DNA of 64,000 bases, taken from NCBI GenBank assembly GCA_948469375.1, contig CAOKLO010000002.1:62001-126000 (forward strand). The letters are read 5' to 3'. A program made the translations under genes and the position numbers. Under the pieces are notes generated by a model that saw only the letters and a program-made list of their open reading frames with translations, did no database searches and was not told the DNA's origin. The stretch is from an uncultured bacterium (GTDB taxonomy: Bacteria > Bacillota > Clostridia > Oscillospirales > Oscillospiraceae). Below, piece after piece: positions 27,660-36,228 of this stretch. Within the stretch, counting starts at the first letter, position 1. Each line of letters starts with the position of its first letter.

Positions 27660-27687
27660 ATCATATACAAATCCGCGGAAATGTCAA
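27660..27687 (-). promoter_or_regulatory. Promoter of pyk
   Basis: Minus-strand TTGACA (27687-27682) and TATGAT (27665-27660), spacer 16 bases, about 50 bases upstream of the pyk start. Confidence 0.8.
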
Positions 27688-27750
27688 GACTTAAGGAAAA
27701 ACTTTCACGATATGCCGATTTTTCCAGGCAAAAGAGGGGGAGAGTTGGGT

Positions 27751-27783
27751 AAAAAGGAGGCGGAACGCAGCGCATTCCGCCTC
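27751..27783 (-). terminator. Terminator of the CBS-domain protein gene
   Basis: GAGGCGGAA/TTCCGCCTC stem at 27757-27783 with a CGCAGCGCA loop, followed on the minus strand by CTTTTTACCC. Confidence 0.85.
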
Positions 27784-27787
27784 AAAA

Positions 27788-29134
27788 TCAGTCGTTGTTT
27801 TCCTGTGCAGGGACAGGCTCCAGCCTGGAAATCAGGGCCTGGTCCACTCGTCGGTCGGTGAAATTGAGCACCTTGATGTGCAGTCCGCAGGCGTCCACCT
27901 CCAGCTGGCTTCCGTCCTCCGGGATGACGGACAGCTGGGCGAACACCAGCCCGCCCAGGGTGTCGGATTCCTCCTCCTCGGAGAACTCCATACCCAGGGC
28001 CTCTGCCACCAGCTCCAGGTCGCAGGAGCCGGACGCCTTCCAAACCCCCGGCTCCACCTGCTCGATGTCCTTTTCCTCCAGGGGGTCGAACTCGTCGTAG
28101 ATGTTGCCCACGATCTCCTCCAGCAGGTCCTCCATGGTGACAAGGCCGGAGGTTCCGCCGTATTCGTCTACTACGATGGCCATATGTACCTTTTTGCTCT
28201 GCATATCCCGGAACAGCACGTCGGTCCGGACGGACTCGGGCACGAAATAGGCGGGCCGCAGCAAATCGGAGAGGGGCTTGGGCTGGTCCTCCTGGGCGTT
28301 GAGCAGGAAATCCCGGGTGTTGAGCACGCCCACGATGTGGTCCGCGTCCTCCTCGCAGACGGGGAAGCGGGACCGGCCGGAGGCCAGAATGGTGTTGAGT
28401 ACGTCATCGCTGGTGCTCTGAGCCCACACCAGCACCATGTCGGTACGGTGGACCATCACGTCCTCAGCGGTGGTGTTGTTGAACTCGAAAATGTTCTCAA
28501 TGAGCTCCTTCTCGGAGGCCTCAATGGCCCCCCGCTCCTCGCCCAGGTCCACCATCATGAGGATCTCGTCCTCGCTGACATCCTCCTGTTCGGCCTTAGG
28601 ATCGATGCCGAACAAGCGCAGCATCCCGTTGGTGGACACGGACAGCAGCCAAATGACGGGCCGGAACACTGCCGCCACGGCGCACACCGGGCCCAGGGTG
28701 AACCGGGCCACCGCCTCCGTCTTTTTCATGGCGATGCGCTTGGGCACCAGTTCCCCCAGCACAAGGCTGAAATAGGACAGCACGATGGTGATGAGCACCA
28801 CCATGATGTTATTGAGGGCGTGGGGGTCCAGCGCGGTGAGCCCCCTTTCCTCCACCAGCCAGGCAACCAGCGGATCGGAAAAGCTGTCGGCGGCAAAGGC
28901 CGAAGACAGGAATCCGGCCAGGGTAATGGCGATCTGGATAGCGGACAAAAAGTGGTCGGGGGTCTGGGTGAGCTTAAGCAGCTTTTCCGCCTTTTTGTCC
29001 CCCTCCTCCGCCTGCTTTCTCAGCCTGGTTTCGGATAGGGAGATGACGGCGATTTCCGCCCCGGCGAAAAACGCGTTGATAAGGATGAGGACAGTGAGTA
29101 AAAGTAATTTTGGTAATAACGGGTCGTCGGACAA
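27788..29134 (-). CDS. CorC/HlyC-family protein (DUF21-CBS-CBS-CorC)
   Basis: 448-residue membrane protein. The N-terminal DUF21 region has four hydrophobic segments (LLLLTVLILINAFFAGAEIA, IQIAITLAGFLSSAFAA, MVVLITIVLSYFSLVLGEL, VCAVAAVFRPVIWLLS). A tandem CBS pair follows (VMVHRTDMV; HMAIVVDEYGGTSGLVTMEDLLEEIVG). The acidic C-terminal transporter-associated domain ends the protein. Family members are implicated in Mg/Co homeostasis. TTG 29134 is the start, with AGGAGGT 8 bases upstream. Inside its 5' leader the recombinase remnant begins. Confidence 0.9.
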   Translation of the reverse strand: MSDDPLLPKLLLLTVLILINAFFAGAEIAVISLSETRLRKQAEEGDKKAEKLLKLTQTPDHFLSAIQIAITLAGFLSSAFAADSFSDPLVAWLVEERGLTALDPHALNNIMVVLITIVLSYFSLVLGELVPKRIAMKKTEAVARFTLGPVCAVAAVFRPVIWLLSVSTNGMLRLFGIDPKAEQEDVSEDEILMMVDLGEERGAIEASEKELIENIFEFNNTTAEDVMVHRTDMVLVWAQSTSDDVLNTILASGRSRFPVCEEDADHIVGVLNTRDFLLNAQEDQPKPLSDLLRPAYFVPESVRTDVLFRDMQSKKVHMAIVVDEYGGTSGLVTMEDLLEEIVGNIYDEFDPLEEKDIEQVEPGVWKASGSCDLELVAEALGMEFSEEEESDTLGGLVFAQLSVIPEDGSQLEVDACGLHIKVLNFTDRRVDQALISRLEPVPAQENND

Positions 29135-29277
29135 GATGGATGACCTCCTATTGACAAAACAGTCTGTTGGATTTACCGCTCCATTCTATGCGGCGCAGAC
29201 CTTGACAGACCATAGTATATCAGACTTTTCGGAAAAAGCAACAGAATGATATGGCCGGCGCACTTGAAAAAGCACAA

Positions 29278-29755
29278 GTGGACAATAATCTTGTCAACCA
29301 GTTCATTCAGCGTTTCCGCCGTCAGTTCTTTCGGATCGGTGTACTTGCGGACACTTTTCAGAAATTGCCGGAGGTCGTGGGCTTTCTGTTCGCCATCGTC
29401 GGTTAGCGATTGCAGCTCTCCGATGACCTGCCGTACCTGCTTCTGCTCCTCCTCGTACTGCGTGGAGAGCTTATCTAACCGCTCCGGGCTGAGCCGTCCT
29501 GCCACCATGTCCTTGTAAATACGCTTAAGCAGCACATCCAAGTCCTCATCCCGCCGCTTCAGCGTCACAACGTCCAGCTTGGCCTTTTCCACGGAGCTCT
29601 GGCGCTTGAGGTTGGCTTTCTCCATTTCCCGCTTGACAAAGGACGTCTCAAACTGCTGCACATAGGCCAGGATACGCTTCATGTGGGCCGACACGATCTT
29701 CTCCAGCGTCACCGCCCGGATAAAGTGGGCGGTACAGGTTCCCGTGTTGCTAAAG
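29278..29755 (-). pseudogene. Large serine recombinase, C-terminal fragment
   Basis: Only the C-terminal arm of a large serine recombinase of the Tn-type survives. The minus-strand frame reads CTAHFIRAVTLEKIV, then a long coiled coil (KRRDEDLDVLLKRIYKDMVAG, SPERLDKLSTQYEEE), and stops resembling the family after NELVDKIIVH. The catalytic domain and zinc ribbon are missing. An open frame with an internal ATG at 29712 continues to 29173, but residues after IIVH are unrelated, so this is a decayed end joined to host DNA. Confidence 0.8.
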
Positions 29756-30018
29756 TATTGGGGATGATCTCACCCCAGTCAAAGTGTTCATCCAGCAGCA
29801 GGAATGGCTTGCTCTTTGAGCAGGAGCTCCAGACGGTCTAATGCCTGACATCATACAAATGTACCGGTCGAATGGGATTGACCTATCCGGCTGGCTTGCC
29901 ATATCAATTTGTCGGCAAGACGCCCAAAATTAAGTGTGGGGCTCTTGCTTATCTTGCCGTTTTTTCTTGTCTATTGCAAATTATTTTTGACTTTTAGCCA
30001 GTTTTTCCGCCTTTCGAC
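29756..30018. other. Non-coding stretch with mobile-element debris
   Basis: No intact gene. On the minus strand near 29757-29835 short overlapping frames read LDRLELLLKEQ and SKPFLLLDEHFDWGEIIP, in different frames, before joining the recombinase fragment. They look like pieces of another element gene, which I cannot identify. The rest is AT-rich and featureless. Confidence 0.4.
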
Positions 30019-30057
30019 ACAAACAGTCCGCTGTGAATTTCACAGCGGACTGTTTGT
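30019..30057 (-). terminator. 18-bp perfect palindrome at the asnB stop
   Basis: Arms 30019-30036 and 30040-30057 (ACAAACAGTCCGCTGTGA and its complement) are perfectly paired with a 3-base loop. The asnB TGA touches its edge. No T-run follows on the minus strand, so it is an atypical terminator or a 3' protective hairpin. Confidence 0.65.
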
Positions 30058-31919
30058 CATTTGTTGGGAGAAAACGGCTCCACACCGCACCGCTCGGGAA
30101 AGTAGACCTGATACCAGATCAGGAAGGACAGCACCGTATAGAGCTTGCGGTGAGTCTTGGCCTTGCCGGAGTAATGTTGCTCCAGCAGGTCCAGCAGATA
30201 CGTTTGATCGAAAAATTCCGCCACATAGTCCTGGGTGATGATGTCCTTGGTCCAGTTGTAGTATTTTTCCTGCCGCAGCCATGCGATGAAGGGGACGGGG
30301 AAGCCCTTTTTCTCCCGCTTCACCCAGTCGTCGGGAAGCAGGGGGACGGCGGCCATGCGCAGGGGGTACTTGGTCATGGTCTTGCCCCGCATCTTTTGGG
30401 AGCTGGGAATGGCCCGGGCCACCGCCCACACCTTTCGGTCCAGATAGGGCACCCGCAGTTCCAGGGAGCTGGCCATGGTCATGCGGTCAGCCTTGCGGAG
30501 GATGTCCAAGGGCTGCCAGAGGTGAAGGTCCAGATACTGCATTTTCGTCAGGTCGTCGGCGTTTTTCACCGCTTCAAAATAGGGCTCGGTGACGTCGTGC
30601 CAGGTCAGCTCAGAGCGGTAGGGGGGGGTTAGCACCTGCTCGGCCTCGTCGTTGTCGAAAATAAAGGCCTGCCCCACAAAGGTCTGGTCGATGCCCTTGG
30701 CGGCCTTGGTGAGAAAGCCCTGCCCGTGGAAGGGAGGGCGCTTGGCCGCCCACTTGGCCACGGCCCTGCGCAGGGGCAGGGGAGTCTTGCGGTAGGCCCG
30801 GTAGGGCTTTGTGGTGTGGTAGGTGATATAGCCGCCGAACAGCTCGTCCGCACCCTCGCCGGACAGCACCACCTTCACGTCCTGGGCCGCCAGCCTGGAG
30901 AGAAAATACAGCGGCACGGTGGACAGATTGGCGTTGGGCTCGTCGGCGTAGTACTGGATGGAGGGGAGCGCGTCAAAAAACTCCTCGGCGGAGATGGTCT
31001 TGGAGATGTTTTTCAGGCCCAGCTCCTGGCAAAGCGCCTTGGCCTCGCCGGTCTCGTCAAAGTCCTTGTTTTCAAAGCCCACGGAGTAGGTCTTGTCGGG
31101 GCGGGACAGGGCGGTGATGACGCTGGAGTCGATGCCGCCGGACAGGAACGCCCCCACCTCCACGTCGCTAATCTGATGGGCCTCCACCGACTCGCTGACC
31201 ACCTCCCGGATCTGCTCCGCCCGCTTCTCCAGCGGCATGGGCTGGGGGACGAAGGAGAAGGAGTTGTAGGAAGCAAATTCGGTGTGCCCGTCCCGGTGGA
31301 TGAAGTAGTGGCCGGGGAGCAGACGGTACACGCCCTTGAAGAAGGATTCGTTGAGGGCGGAATACTGGAAGGTAAGGTACAGCTTCAGCGCCGCCCGATT
31401 CAGCTCCTTTTTGAAACCGGGATGGGGGAGGAAGCTCTTACACTCGGAGCCAAAGAAGAACAAATCACCCATGACGGCGTAGTAAAAGGGCTTGATGCCG
31501 AAGGGGTCCCGGGCGCCGAACAGCTCCTGCGTCTCCTTGTCCCAGATAACGAAAGCGAACATGCCCCGCAGCTTCTTCAGCACCTCCGGACCCCACTCCA
31601 TATAGCCGTGGAGCAGCACCTCGGTGTCGCAGGTGGTGACGAAGGCATGGCCTGCGGAAAGCAGCTCCTCCCGCAAAAGCTTGAAGTTGTAAATTTCACC
31701 GTTATAAGCGATGACGTACCGCCCGTCGGGGCTAAACATGGGCTGATTGCCCTTTGCCAGGTCAATGATGGACAGGCGGCGGTGGGCGATGGCGCAGTGT
31801 TCGTCTGTAAAATGGCCCTCGCCGTCGGGCCCCCGGTGACGGATGGTATCTCCCATGGCCCGCAGCGCCGTTTCATCCGGGGCGGCGGAACGGGAGACAA
31901 AGCCGGTAAAACCGCACAT
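30057..31919 (-). CDS. asnB: Asparagine synthase (glutamine-hydrolysing)
   Basis: 620 residues. The N-terminal class II glutaminase has the nucleophile Cys2 (MCGFTGF), RGPDGEG and AYNGEIYNF. The synthetase half has the PP-loop LSGGIDSSVI, then YSVGFENKDFDE and GADELFGGY. The start was set at ATG 31919 so that Cys2 follows Met; the frame upstream adds only 13 residues. It has a good promoter at 31977-32005, divergent from the membrane glycosyltransferase gene. Confidence 0.95.
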   Translation of the reverse strand: MCGFTGFVSRSAAPDETALRAMGDTIRHRGPDGEGHFTDEHCAIAHRRLSIIDLAKGNQPMFSPDGRYVIAYNGEIYNFKLLREELLSAGHAFVTTCDTEVLLHGYMEWGPEVLKKLRGMFAFVIWDKETQELFGARDPFGIKPFYYAVMGDLFFFGSECKSFLPHPGFKKELNRAALKLYLTFQYSALNESFFKGVYRLLPGHYFIHRDGHTEFASYNSFSFVPQPMPLEKRAEQIREVVSESVEAHQISDVEVGAFLSGGIDSSVITALSRPDKTYSVGFENKDFDETGEAKALCQELGLKNISKTISAEEFFDALPSIQYYADEPNANLSTVPLYFLSRLAAQDVKVVLSGEGADELFGGYITYHTTKPYRAYRKTPLPLRRAVAKWAAKRPPFHGQGFLTKAAKGIDQTFVGQAFIFDNDEAEQVLTPPYRSELTWHDVTEPYFEAVKNADDLTKMQYLDLHLWQPLDILRKADRMTMASSLELRVPYLDRKVWAVARAIPSSQKMRGKTMTKYPLRMAAVPLLPDDWVKREKKGFPVPFIAWLRQEKYYNWTKDIITQDYVAEFFDQTYLLDLLEQHYSGKAKTHRKLYTVLSFLIWYQVYFPERCGVEPFSPNK

Positions 31920-31976
31920 ATGATGATCCTCCAGTTCGTTGGATACAGATTGAAGCAACTAAAAAGTCCATGCTTT

Positions 31977-32005
31977 AGAATAAAGCTTTGCGGGGAAAAT
32001 GTCAA
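31977..32005 (-). promoter_or_regulatory. Promoter of asnB
   Basis: Minus-strand TTGACA (32005-32000) and TATTCT (31982-31977), spacer 17 bases, about 58 bases before the asnB ATG. Confidence 0.78.
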
Positions 32006-32050
32006 CCGCTGAAGGGAAAAATGTCCCTCCGAAGTGGGAAGGACATGGAC

Positions 32051-32079
32051 TGGACAAAGGGGAAAGACTGTGGTATGAT
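32051..32079 (+). promoter_or_regulatory. Promoter of the glycosyltransferase-exonuclease unit
   Basis: TGGACA at 32051-32056 and TATGAT at 32074-32079, spacer 17 bases, some 30 bases upstream of the ATG at 32110. Confidence 0.72.
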
Positions 32080-32109
32080 GTGGGGAAAATGTGGACCGGG
32101 AGGAATTTG

Positions 32110-33480
32110 ATGGACTCACAATGGAAAAAATATCTTCCCTCCGTGTGCGCCGGACTGGGCATTGCCCTGCTGGCACTCACGGCGGTGGCGTGCGTGGGGC
32201 TGGACCAGGGCGGCTGGCTGGACCGGGCGGGGATCGCGGTGGTGCTGGTGATTCTGGCGGCGCTGTCTCTGTTCCTGCTGCGCATAGAGGGCTTCGGGCG
32301 AGATGTGTTGATGGTTATGCTGCTGCCCATCGGCGCGGCTATGCTGGTCCGGGCGCTGAGCCTGGACTATATCAGCGGGGACTATGTCTCGTTCCTGCGG
32401 AACTGGGCCGCGTTCTTCCGCACCTACGGCGGCTTCAGCACGCTGGCCAGCAATGTGGGCAATTATAACGTCCCCTACCTTTATTATATTGCGTTCATGT
32501 CCTATATCGACGTGCCCGACCTCTATATGTATAAGCTGCTGTCCATTCTGTTCGACGTGGCGCTGGCCTGGGGCTGTCTGCGGCTGGTGCGGTCCCTGAT
32601 CGGGGACCGCCGGGGGAGCGCCGCTCCCCTGACCGCCTTTGCCGCCGCGTTGCTGCTGCCGGTGGTGGTGCTCAATGGGGCCTACTGGGGACAGTGTGAC
32701 GTGATTTATGGAGCGCTGTGCATTCACGCAGCCGCTCTGGTGCTGGAGGGGAAGAACAAGACCTCCGTGGCGCTGATGGCTGTGGCCTTTTCCTTCAAGC
32801 TCCAGGCTATTTTTGTGCTCCCGCTGTGGGGTGTGCTGTGGCTGGCGAAAAAGGTGAAATTCTGGGAGCTGTGGGTGTTTCCTGTGACCTATTTGGCTAC
32901 AATTCTGCCTGCGGTGCTGATGGGCAAGCCGCTGATGGATATTCTGGGCATCTATTTTGGACAGATGACGGAGGTGCCCAATTTGGTGCTGAACGCGCCC
33001 ACCATATACCAGTTTATCCCCAGCGGCCTGCACGCGGAGCTGGCGGAGGGCCATCTGGCCTCCGGCCTGGGCATTGCGGCGGCGGCGGTGCTGGTGCTGA
33101 ATTTGCTGGGGCTGGGCTATTGGCTCAAGGACAGGCTGGACCGGAACATGATTATGACCATGGCGGTGGTTTTGTGCATCGGCGTGCCGTTTTTCCTGCC
33201 CCATATGCACGAGCGGTATTTTTTCCTGGCGGATGTGTTCACCCTGTGCTGGGCCTGCGCCAACCTCCGGCGGCTGCCGGTGGCGGTGCTGGCGGGGTGC
33301 GCGTCACTGGCAGGCTATATCGTGTATTTGCGCCAAAAGTACAACTTCATCCTCCATCTGGGCGGCGCCCGGTTTGGCATGGCGGTGGAGGCCGCGGCTA
33401 TGCTGGCGGCGCTGGCCCTCTCCGTATGGGTGCTGGCGGAGCAGCTGCGTGAGGTGAAAAAATTGGGAGGTCCGGCATGA
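32110..33480 (+). CDS. GPI-mannosyltransferase-like (Gpi18/GT87-type) membrane protein
   Basis: 456 residues with about ten or more hydrophobic helices. NVPYLYYIAFMSYI, VVVLNGAYWGQCDVIYGALC and PFFLPHMHERYFFLADVF are landmarks of the polyprenyl-phosphate-dependent Gpi18-like mannosyltransferases. The acceptor and donor are unknown; cell-envelope glycan synthesis is the expected role. ATG 32110 follows GGGAGG by 6 bases. The 37 upstream in-frame codons overlap the promoter and are not coding. It overlaps the exonuclease III start by 4 bases. Confidence 0.78.
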   Translation: MDSQWKKYLPSVCAGLGIALLALTAVACVGLDQGGWLDRAGIAVVLVILAALSLFLLRIEGFGRDVLMVMLLPIGAAMLVRALSLDYISGDYVSFLRNWAAFFRTYGGFSTLASNVGNYNVPYLYYIAFMSYIDVPDLYMYKLLSILFDVALAWGCLRLVRSLIGDRRGSAAPLTAFAAALLLPVVVLNGAYWGQCDVIYGALCIHAAALVLEGKNKTSVALMAVAFSFKLQAIFVLPLWGVLWLAKKVKFWELWVFPVTYLATILPAVLMGKPLMDILGIYFGQMTEVPNLVLNAPTIYQFIPSGLHAELAEGHLASGLGIAAAAVLVLNLLGLGYWLKDRLDRNMIMTMAVVLCIGVPFFLPHMHERYFFLADVFTLCWACANLRRLPVAVLAGCASLAGYIVYLRQKYNFILHLGGARFGMAVEAAAMLAALALSVWVLAEQLREVKKLGGPA

Positions 33481-34229
33481 AATTCGTATCCTGGAATGTG
33501 AACGGCCTGCGGGCCTGCCTGAAAAAGGGGTTCGTGGACTCCGTGCTGGAGCTGGACGCCGACTTTATCTGCCTTCAGGAGACCAAAATGGAGAGGGGCC
33601 AAGCGGAGGTTGAGCTGCCCGGATATCACGAGTTTTGGAACTCGGCGGAGAAGAAGGGCTATTCCGGCACCGCTGTGTTTGCCAAGGAGGAGCCGCTGTC
33701 CGTGGCCTATGGGATGGATCTGGACAAGCACGATCATGAGGGGCGGCTTATCACCCTGGAATACCCTGAATTCTGGCTGGTGAACTGCTACACCCCCAAC
33801 GCCCAGAACGAGCTGGCCCGCATCGGCTACCGCATGGAGTGGGAGGACGATTTGCTGGACTATCTCAAAAGCTTGGACAAAACCAAGCCGGTGGTGTACT
33901 GCGGCGACCTGAACGTGGCCCATGAGGAAATCGACCTGAAAAATCCCAAGACCAACCGGGGAAACGCTGGCTTTTCCGACCAGGAGCGGGGAGCCATGAC
34001 CCGTCTGTTGGGATCGGGCTTTACCGATACCTTCCGCCTGCTCCACCCGGAGGAGACGGGCGCCTATTCCTGGTGGAGCTACCGCTTTAAGGCGCGGGAG
34101 AAGAATGCGGGATGGCGCATCGACTACTTTATTGTATCCGACCGCCTGGGAGAACGAGTGGGGGCGGCGGCCATCCATCCGGATGTTTCAGGCAGCGACC
34201 ATTGTCCGGTGTCGTTGATTTTGAAATAG
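33477..34229 (+). CDS. xth: Exodeoxyribonuclease III
   Basis: AP endonuclease/3' exonuclease of base excision repair, 250 residues. The N-terminus MKFVSWNVNGLRACLKKGF, the catalytic Glu in CLQETKM (E34), YCGDLNVAHEEIDLKNP and the C-terminal SDHCPVSLIL are all present. The ATG overlaps the stop of the preceding membrane protein (ATGA). Confidence 0.95.
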   Translation: MKFVSWNVNGLRACLKKGFVDSVLELDADFICLQETKMERGQAEVELPGYHEFWNSAEKKGYSGTAVFAKEEPLSVAYGMDLDKHDHEGRLITLEYPEFWLVNCYTPNAQNELARIGYRMEWEDDLLDYLKSLDKTKPVVYCGDLNVAHEEIDLKNPKTNRGNAGFSDQERGAMTRLLGSGFTDTFRLLHPEETGAYSWWSYRFKAREKNAGWRIDYFIVSDRLGERVGAAAIHPDVSGSDHCPVSLILK

Positions 34230-34298
34230 TTTCCAGCTGTAAGAATCACTGTTTCGCAGTAAAACGGGCAAGCTAATGCGGCGAAGGAGTGATGAGAA

Positions 34299-34478
34299 AT
34301 GAAACTGGATAAAAAGGCCATGCTGCCCATTGCCGGGGCGACCATGGCGGCAGGCGCGGCCATCGGCGTGATGATGATGCCCAAGAAGAAAAAGCACTCC
34401 GCCCAAAGGGCGGCGGGCAAGGCCATCAAAGCCGTGGGCGAGGTTGTGGAAAATTTCAGCGGTTCGTTGAAAATGTGA
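34299..34478 (+). CDS. Small hydrophobic/basic protein
   Basis: 59-residue ORF starting MKLDKKAMLPIAGATMAAGA, with a Gly/Ala/Met-rich helix followed by MMPKKKKHSAQRAAGKAIKAVGEVV and ending SGSLKM. An AAGGAG RBS lies 9 bases before the ATG. The layout (short apolar helix, lysine cluster, amphipathic helix) resembles YtxH-type small membrane-associated proteins, but I do not recognise a named family. It is 69 bases after exonuclease III and followed by a hairpin. Confidence 0.68.
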   Translation: MKLDKKAMLPIAGATMAAGAAIGVMMMPKKKKHSAQRAAGKAIKAVGEVVENFSGSLKM

Positions 34479-34482
34479 GGAA

Positions 34483-34508
34483 ACGCCCCGCCGGGAACGG
34501 CGGGGCGT
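34483..34508. terminator. Hairpin between convergent small ORF and SLOG gene
   Basis: ACGCCCCGCCG/CGGCGGGGCGT eleven-base perfect stem with a four-base loop. The following bases are CTCATATG on the plus side and TTCCTC on the minus side, so the T-run is weak. Confidence 0.65.
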
Positions 34509-34509
34509 C

Positions 34510-35049
34510 TCATATGGTAAGCCGGATGGCGTTCGCCTCCGGCCGGACGGGGTCCAGCAAAAGGATCTCCCGCTTTTTGTCCATGGCATAGTTCAGGGTA
34601 TATTGGGTGCCCCCCGGCGTGCCGTTGAATACCGCCAGCACAGCGGCGGACCGGTCCACCAGATACCGGTCCCGGCGAAGCATACACCAACGGTCGTAGT
34701 TTTGTTGAACCATCGTTTCCAGGTCGCAGCGGTCCAGAATATTCCGCCAGCGGCGGCGCAGCGCTTCCGGCCAGCGCTGGGCCTGAGTGGGGCAGGGGAC
34801 CGCGCCCTCAACGGTGATCTCGGGATAGGCTTCCCGCAGGGCCAGTGCCGCCTCGGCAAAATAGAGGTCGCAGCCCATGGCCATACCGGAGATGAAATGC
34901 CGGAAGCCCCGGCGGTACAGCGCCTCCAGCTCCCGGGTCAGGCTGCGCTTCAAAGCGGCGCACCTGGGGTCCCGCTCGTCCAGCCCCCAGGGCAGCTTGT
35001 CCGGCCGGTGGCCGGTAAAGCAGCAGGTGTGGCTTTCCTCAATGGCCAT
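34510..35049 (-). CDS. SLOG-fold protein (DUF1273/YpsA-like)
   Basis: 179 residues. The nucleotide-binding SLOG motifs are CCFTGHRPDKLPWG at the N-terminus, HFISGMAMGCDLYFAE mid-protein and LAVFNGTPGGTQYTLNYA near the C-terminus, matching the YpsA/DUF1273 branch. These proteins are thought to bind ADP-ribose-like or nucleotide ligands; function is not established. ATG 35049 is preceded by GGAGGG, and a near-consensus promoter drives it as a single gene. It is convergent with a small ORF. Confidence 0.83.
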   Translation of the reverse strand: MAIEESHTCCFTGHRPDKLPWGLDERDPRCAALKRSLTRELEALYRRGFRHFISGMAMGCDLYFAEAALALREAYPEITVEGAVPCPTQAQRWPEALRRRWRNILDRCDLETMVQQNYDRWCMLRRDRYLVDRSAAVLAVFNGTPGGTQYTLNYAMDKKREILLLDPVRPEANAIRLTI

Positions 35050-35078
35050 GGTATCCCTCCTTTTTATTGCTTGATACA

Positions 35079-35107
35079 ATTGTACTATAGTTTCCAAGAA
35101 CTGTCAA
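35079..35107 (-). promoter_or_regulatory. Near-consensus promoter of the SLOG gene
   Basis: Minus-strand TTGACA (35107-35102) and TACAAT (35084-35079), 17-base spacer, 30 bases before the start codon. Confidence 0.85.
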
Positions 35108-35160
35108 GATAAATAAAACATTCGTTCAAAAATTGTTCGACAGAATTCGACAAAAGGGGG

Positions 35161-35189
35161 TTGCATTCTGAGACGGTATGGCGTATAAT
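35161..35189 (+). promoter_or_regulatory. Promoter of the FMN riboswitch-ribU unit
   Basis: TTGCAT at 35161-35166 and perfect TATAAT at 35184-35189, 17-base spacer, about 25 bases upstream of the RFN element. Confidence 0.82.
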
Positions 35190-35213
35190 ATGAAACGAAA
35201 CAAGTGAATGAAT

Positions 35214-35324
35214 GTCTTCAGGGCGGGGTGTGATTCCCCACTGGCGGTATAGTCCGCGACCCGCGAAAGCGGTTGACCCGGTGAAACTCCGGGACCAACG
35301 GTATAGTCCGGATGAAAGAAGACG
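35214..35324 (+). ncRNA. FMN riboswitch (RFN element)
   Basis: The conserved RFN blocks are all present in order: TCTTCAGGGCGGGGTG, ATTCCCCACTGGCGGTATAGT, CCCGGTGAAACTCCGGGACC, ACGGTATAGTCCGGATG and closing AGAAGA. It precedes ribU. CCTCC at 35331-35335 can pair with GGAGG of the ribU RBS (35390-35394), which suggests translational control by sequestration. No clear terminator with a T-run lies between. Confidence 0.96.
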
Positions 35325-35401
35325 CGTGACCCTCCTGTGGCAGTGTTGCGCCTGGAAGACAAGTCTTTCAGGGGTTTCAAGCTGAATTGGGAGGATTTTT
35401 T

Positions 35402-36124
35402 ATGCTGGAAAATTTGGGGAAACTATGGGCGGCAGTGCAGGACAACGTGATGTTCCTGCTGGTCTGTCTGCTGGTGTTTGCGGGGATCTTTGTGGCGGCC
35501 ATGCTGCTGGAGCGGCTTTGGCTGAAGCCGGAGAAGCAGTCGCCTGCCCGCCGCGCGGCTTATGTGGGCATTTTTTCTGCCATTGCCGCGGTGCTGATGT
35601 ATTTGGAATTCCCGCTGCCCTTTGCGCCCGCGTTTTACGAGATTGACTTCAGCGAGGTTCCGGTGCTGATTTGCGCTTTCTCCATGGGCCCGGTGTCCGG
35701 GGTGGTGTGCGAGTTCGTCAAAGTGGTGTTGAAGCTGTTTCTGAAAGGAACCACCACCGCCTTTGTGGGGGATTTGGCTAATTTTGTGGTTGGATGCGCT
35801 TTTATTCTGCCCGCGTCGGTGGTTTACTTTGCGAAAAAGACCAAAACAGGAGCCATAGCCGGCATGGCCGCAGGCACCGCCGTTATGACGGTGTTCGGTA
35901 GCCTATTCAACGCCGCTTACCTGATTCCTGCCTTTTCGCTGCTGTTCGGAAGGCCGCTGGAGGACATCGTGGCCATGGGCACCGCCGTCAACGGGTCCAT
36001 CCGCGATGTGCCCACGCTGGTACTTTTTGCCGTGGCGCCCTTTAACCTGCTCAAGGGCGTGGTAGTGTCGTTGATTACATTTTTTCTCTACAAGCACATT
36101 GAGCGCTTGCTGCGCATGAGATAG
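35402..36124 (+). CDS. ribU: Riboflavin ECF transporter S component
   Basis: Membrane substrate-binding component for riboflavin that works with shared EcfA/A'/T proteins, which are not in this window. 240 residues. After an extra N-terminal helix (VMFLLVCLLVFAGIFVAAMLL) come the RibU-like segments IFSAIAAVLMYLEFPLPFAPAF, YEIDFSEVPVLICAFSMGP, LKLFLKGTTTAFVGDLANF and PFNLLKGVVVSLITFFLYK. The RBS GGGAGG precedes ATG 35402. The FMN riboswitch upstream confirms the ligand class. Confidence 0.93.
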   Translation: MLENLGKLWAAVQDNVMFLLVCLLVFAGIFVAAMLLERLWLKPEKQSPARRAAYVGIFSAIAAVLMYLEFPLPFAPAFYEIDFSEVPVLICAFSMGPVSGVVCEFVKVVLKLFLKGTTTAFVGDLANFVVGCAFILPASVVYFAKKTKTGAIAGMAAGTAVMTVFGSLFNAAYLIPAFSLLFGRPLEDIVAMGTAVNGSIRDVPTLVLFAVAPFNLLKGVVVSLITFFLYKHIERLLRMR

Positions 36125-36133
36125 AGATAGGAG

Positions 36134-36168
36134 AACGCCCCTTCGGCTCGGTCGGAGGGGCGTTTTTT
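36134..36168 (+). terminator. Terminator of ribU
   Basis: AACGCCCCTTC pairs with GGAGGGGCGTT, followed by a TTTTTTG run at 36162-36168. Confidence 0.92.
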
Positions 36169-36228
36169 GTGCTGCCGGCTGTTCGGAAAATCGTGGGGTA
36201 AAGGAGATAGGCGGCGGGAAAGCCTTGC

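Noticed and set aside
25563..27752. 729-codon open frame on the plus strand
   Set aside because: It lies opposite sdaAB and pyk; the translation is rich in Gly/His/Val as expected for the antisense of GC-rich genes, with no domain or RBS.
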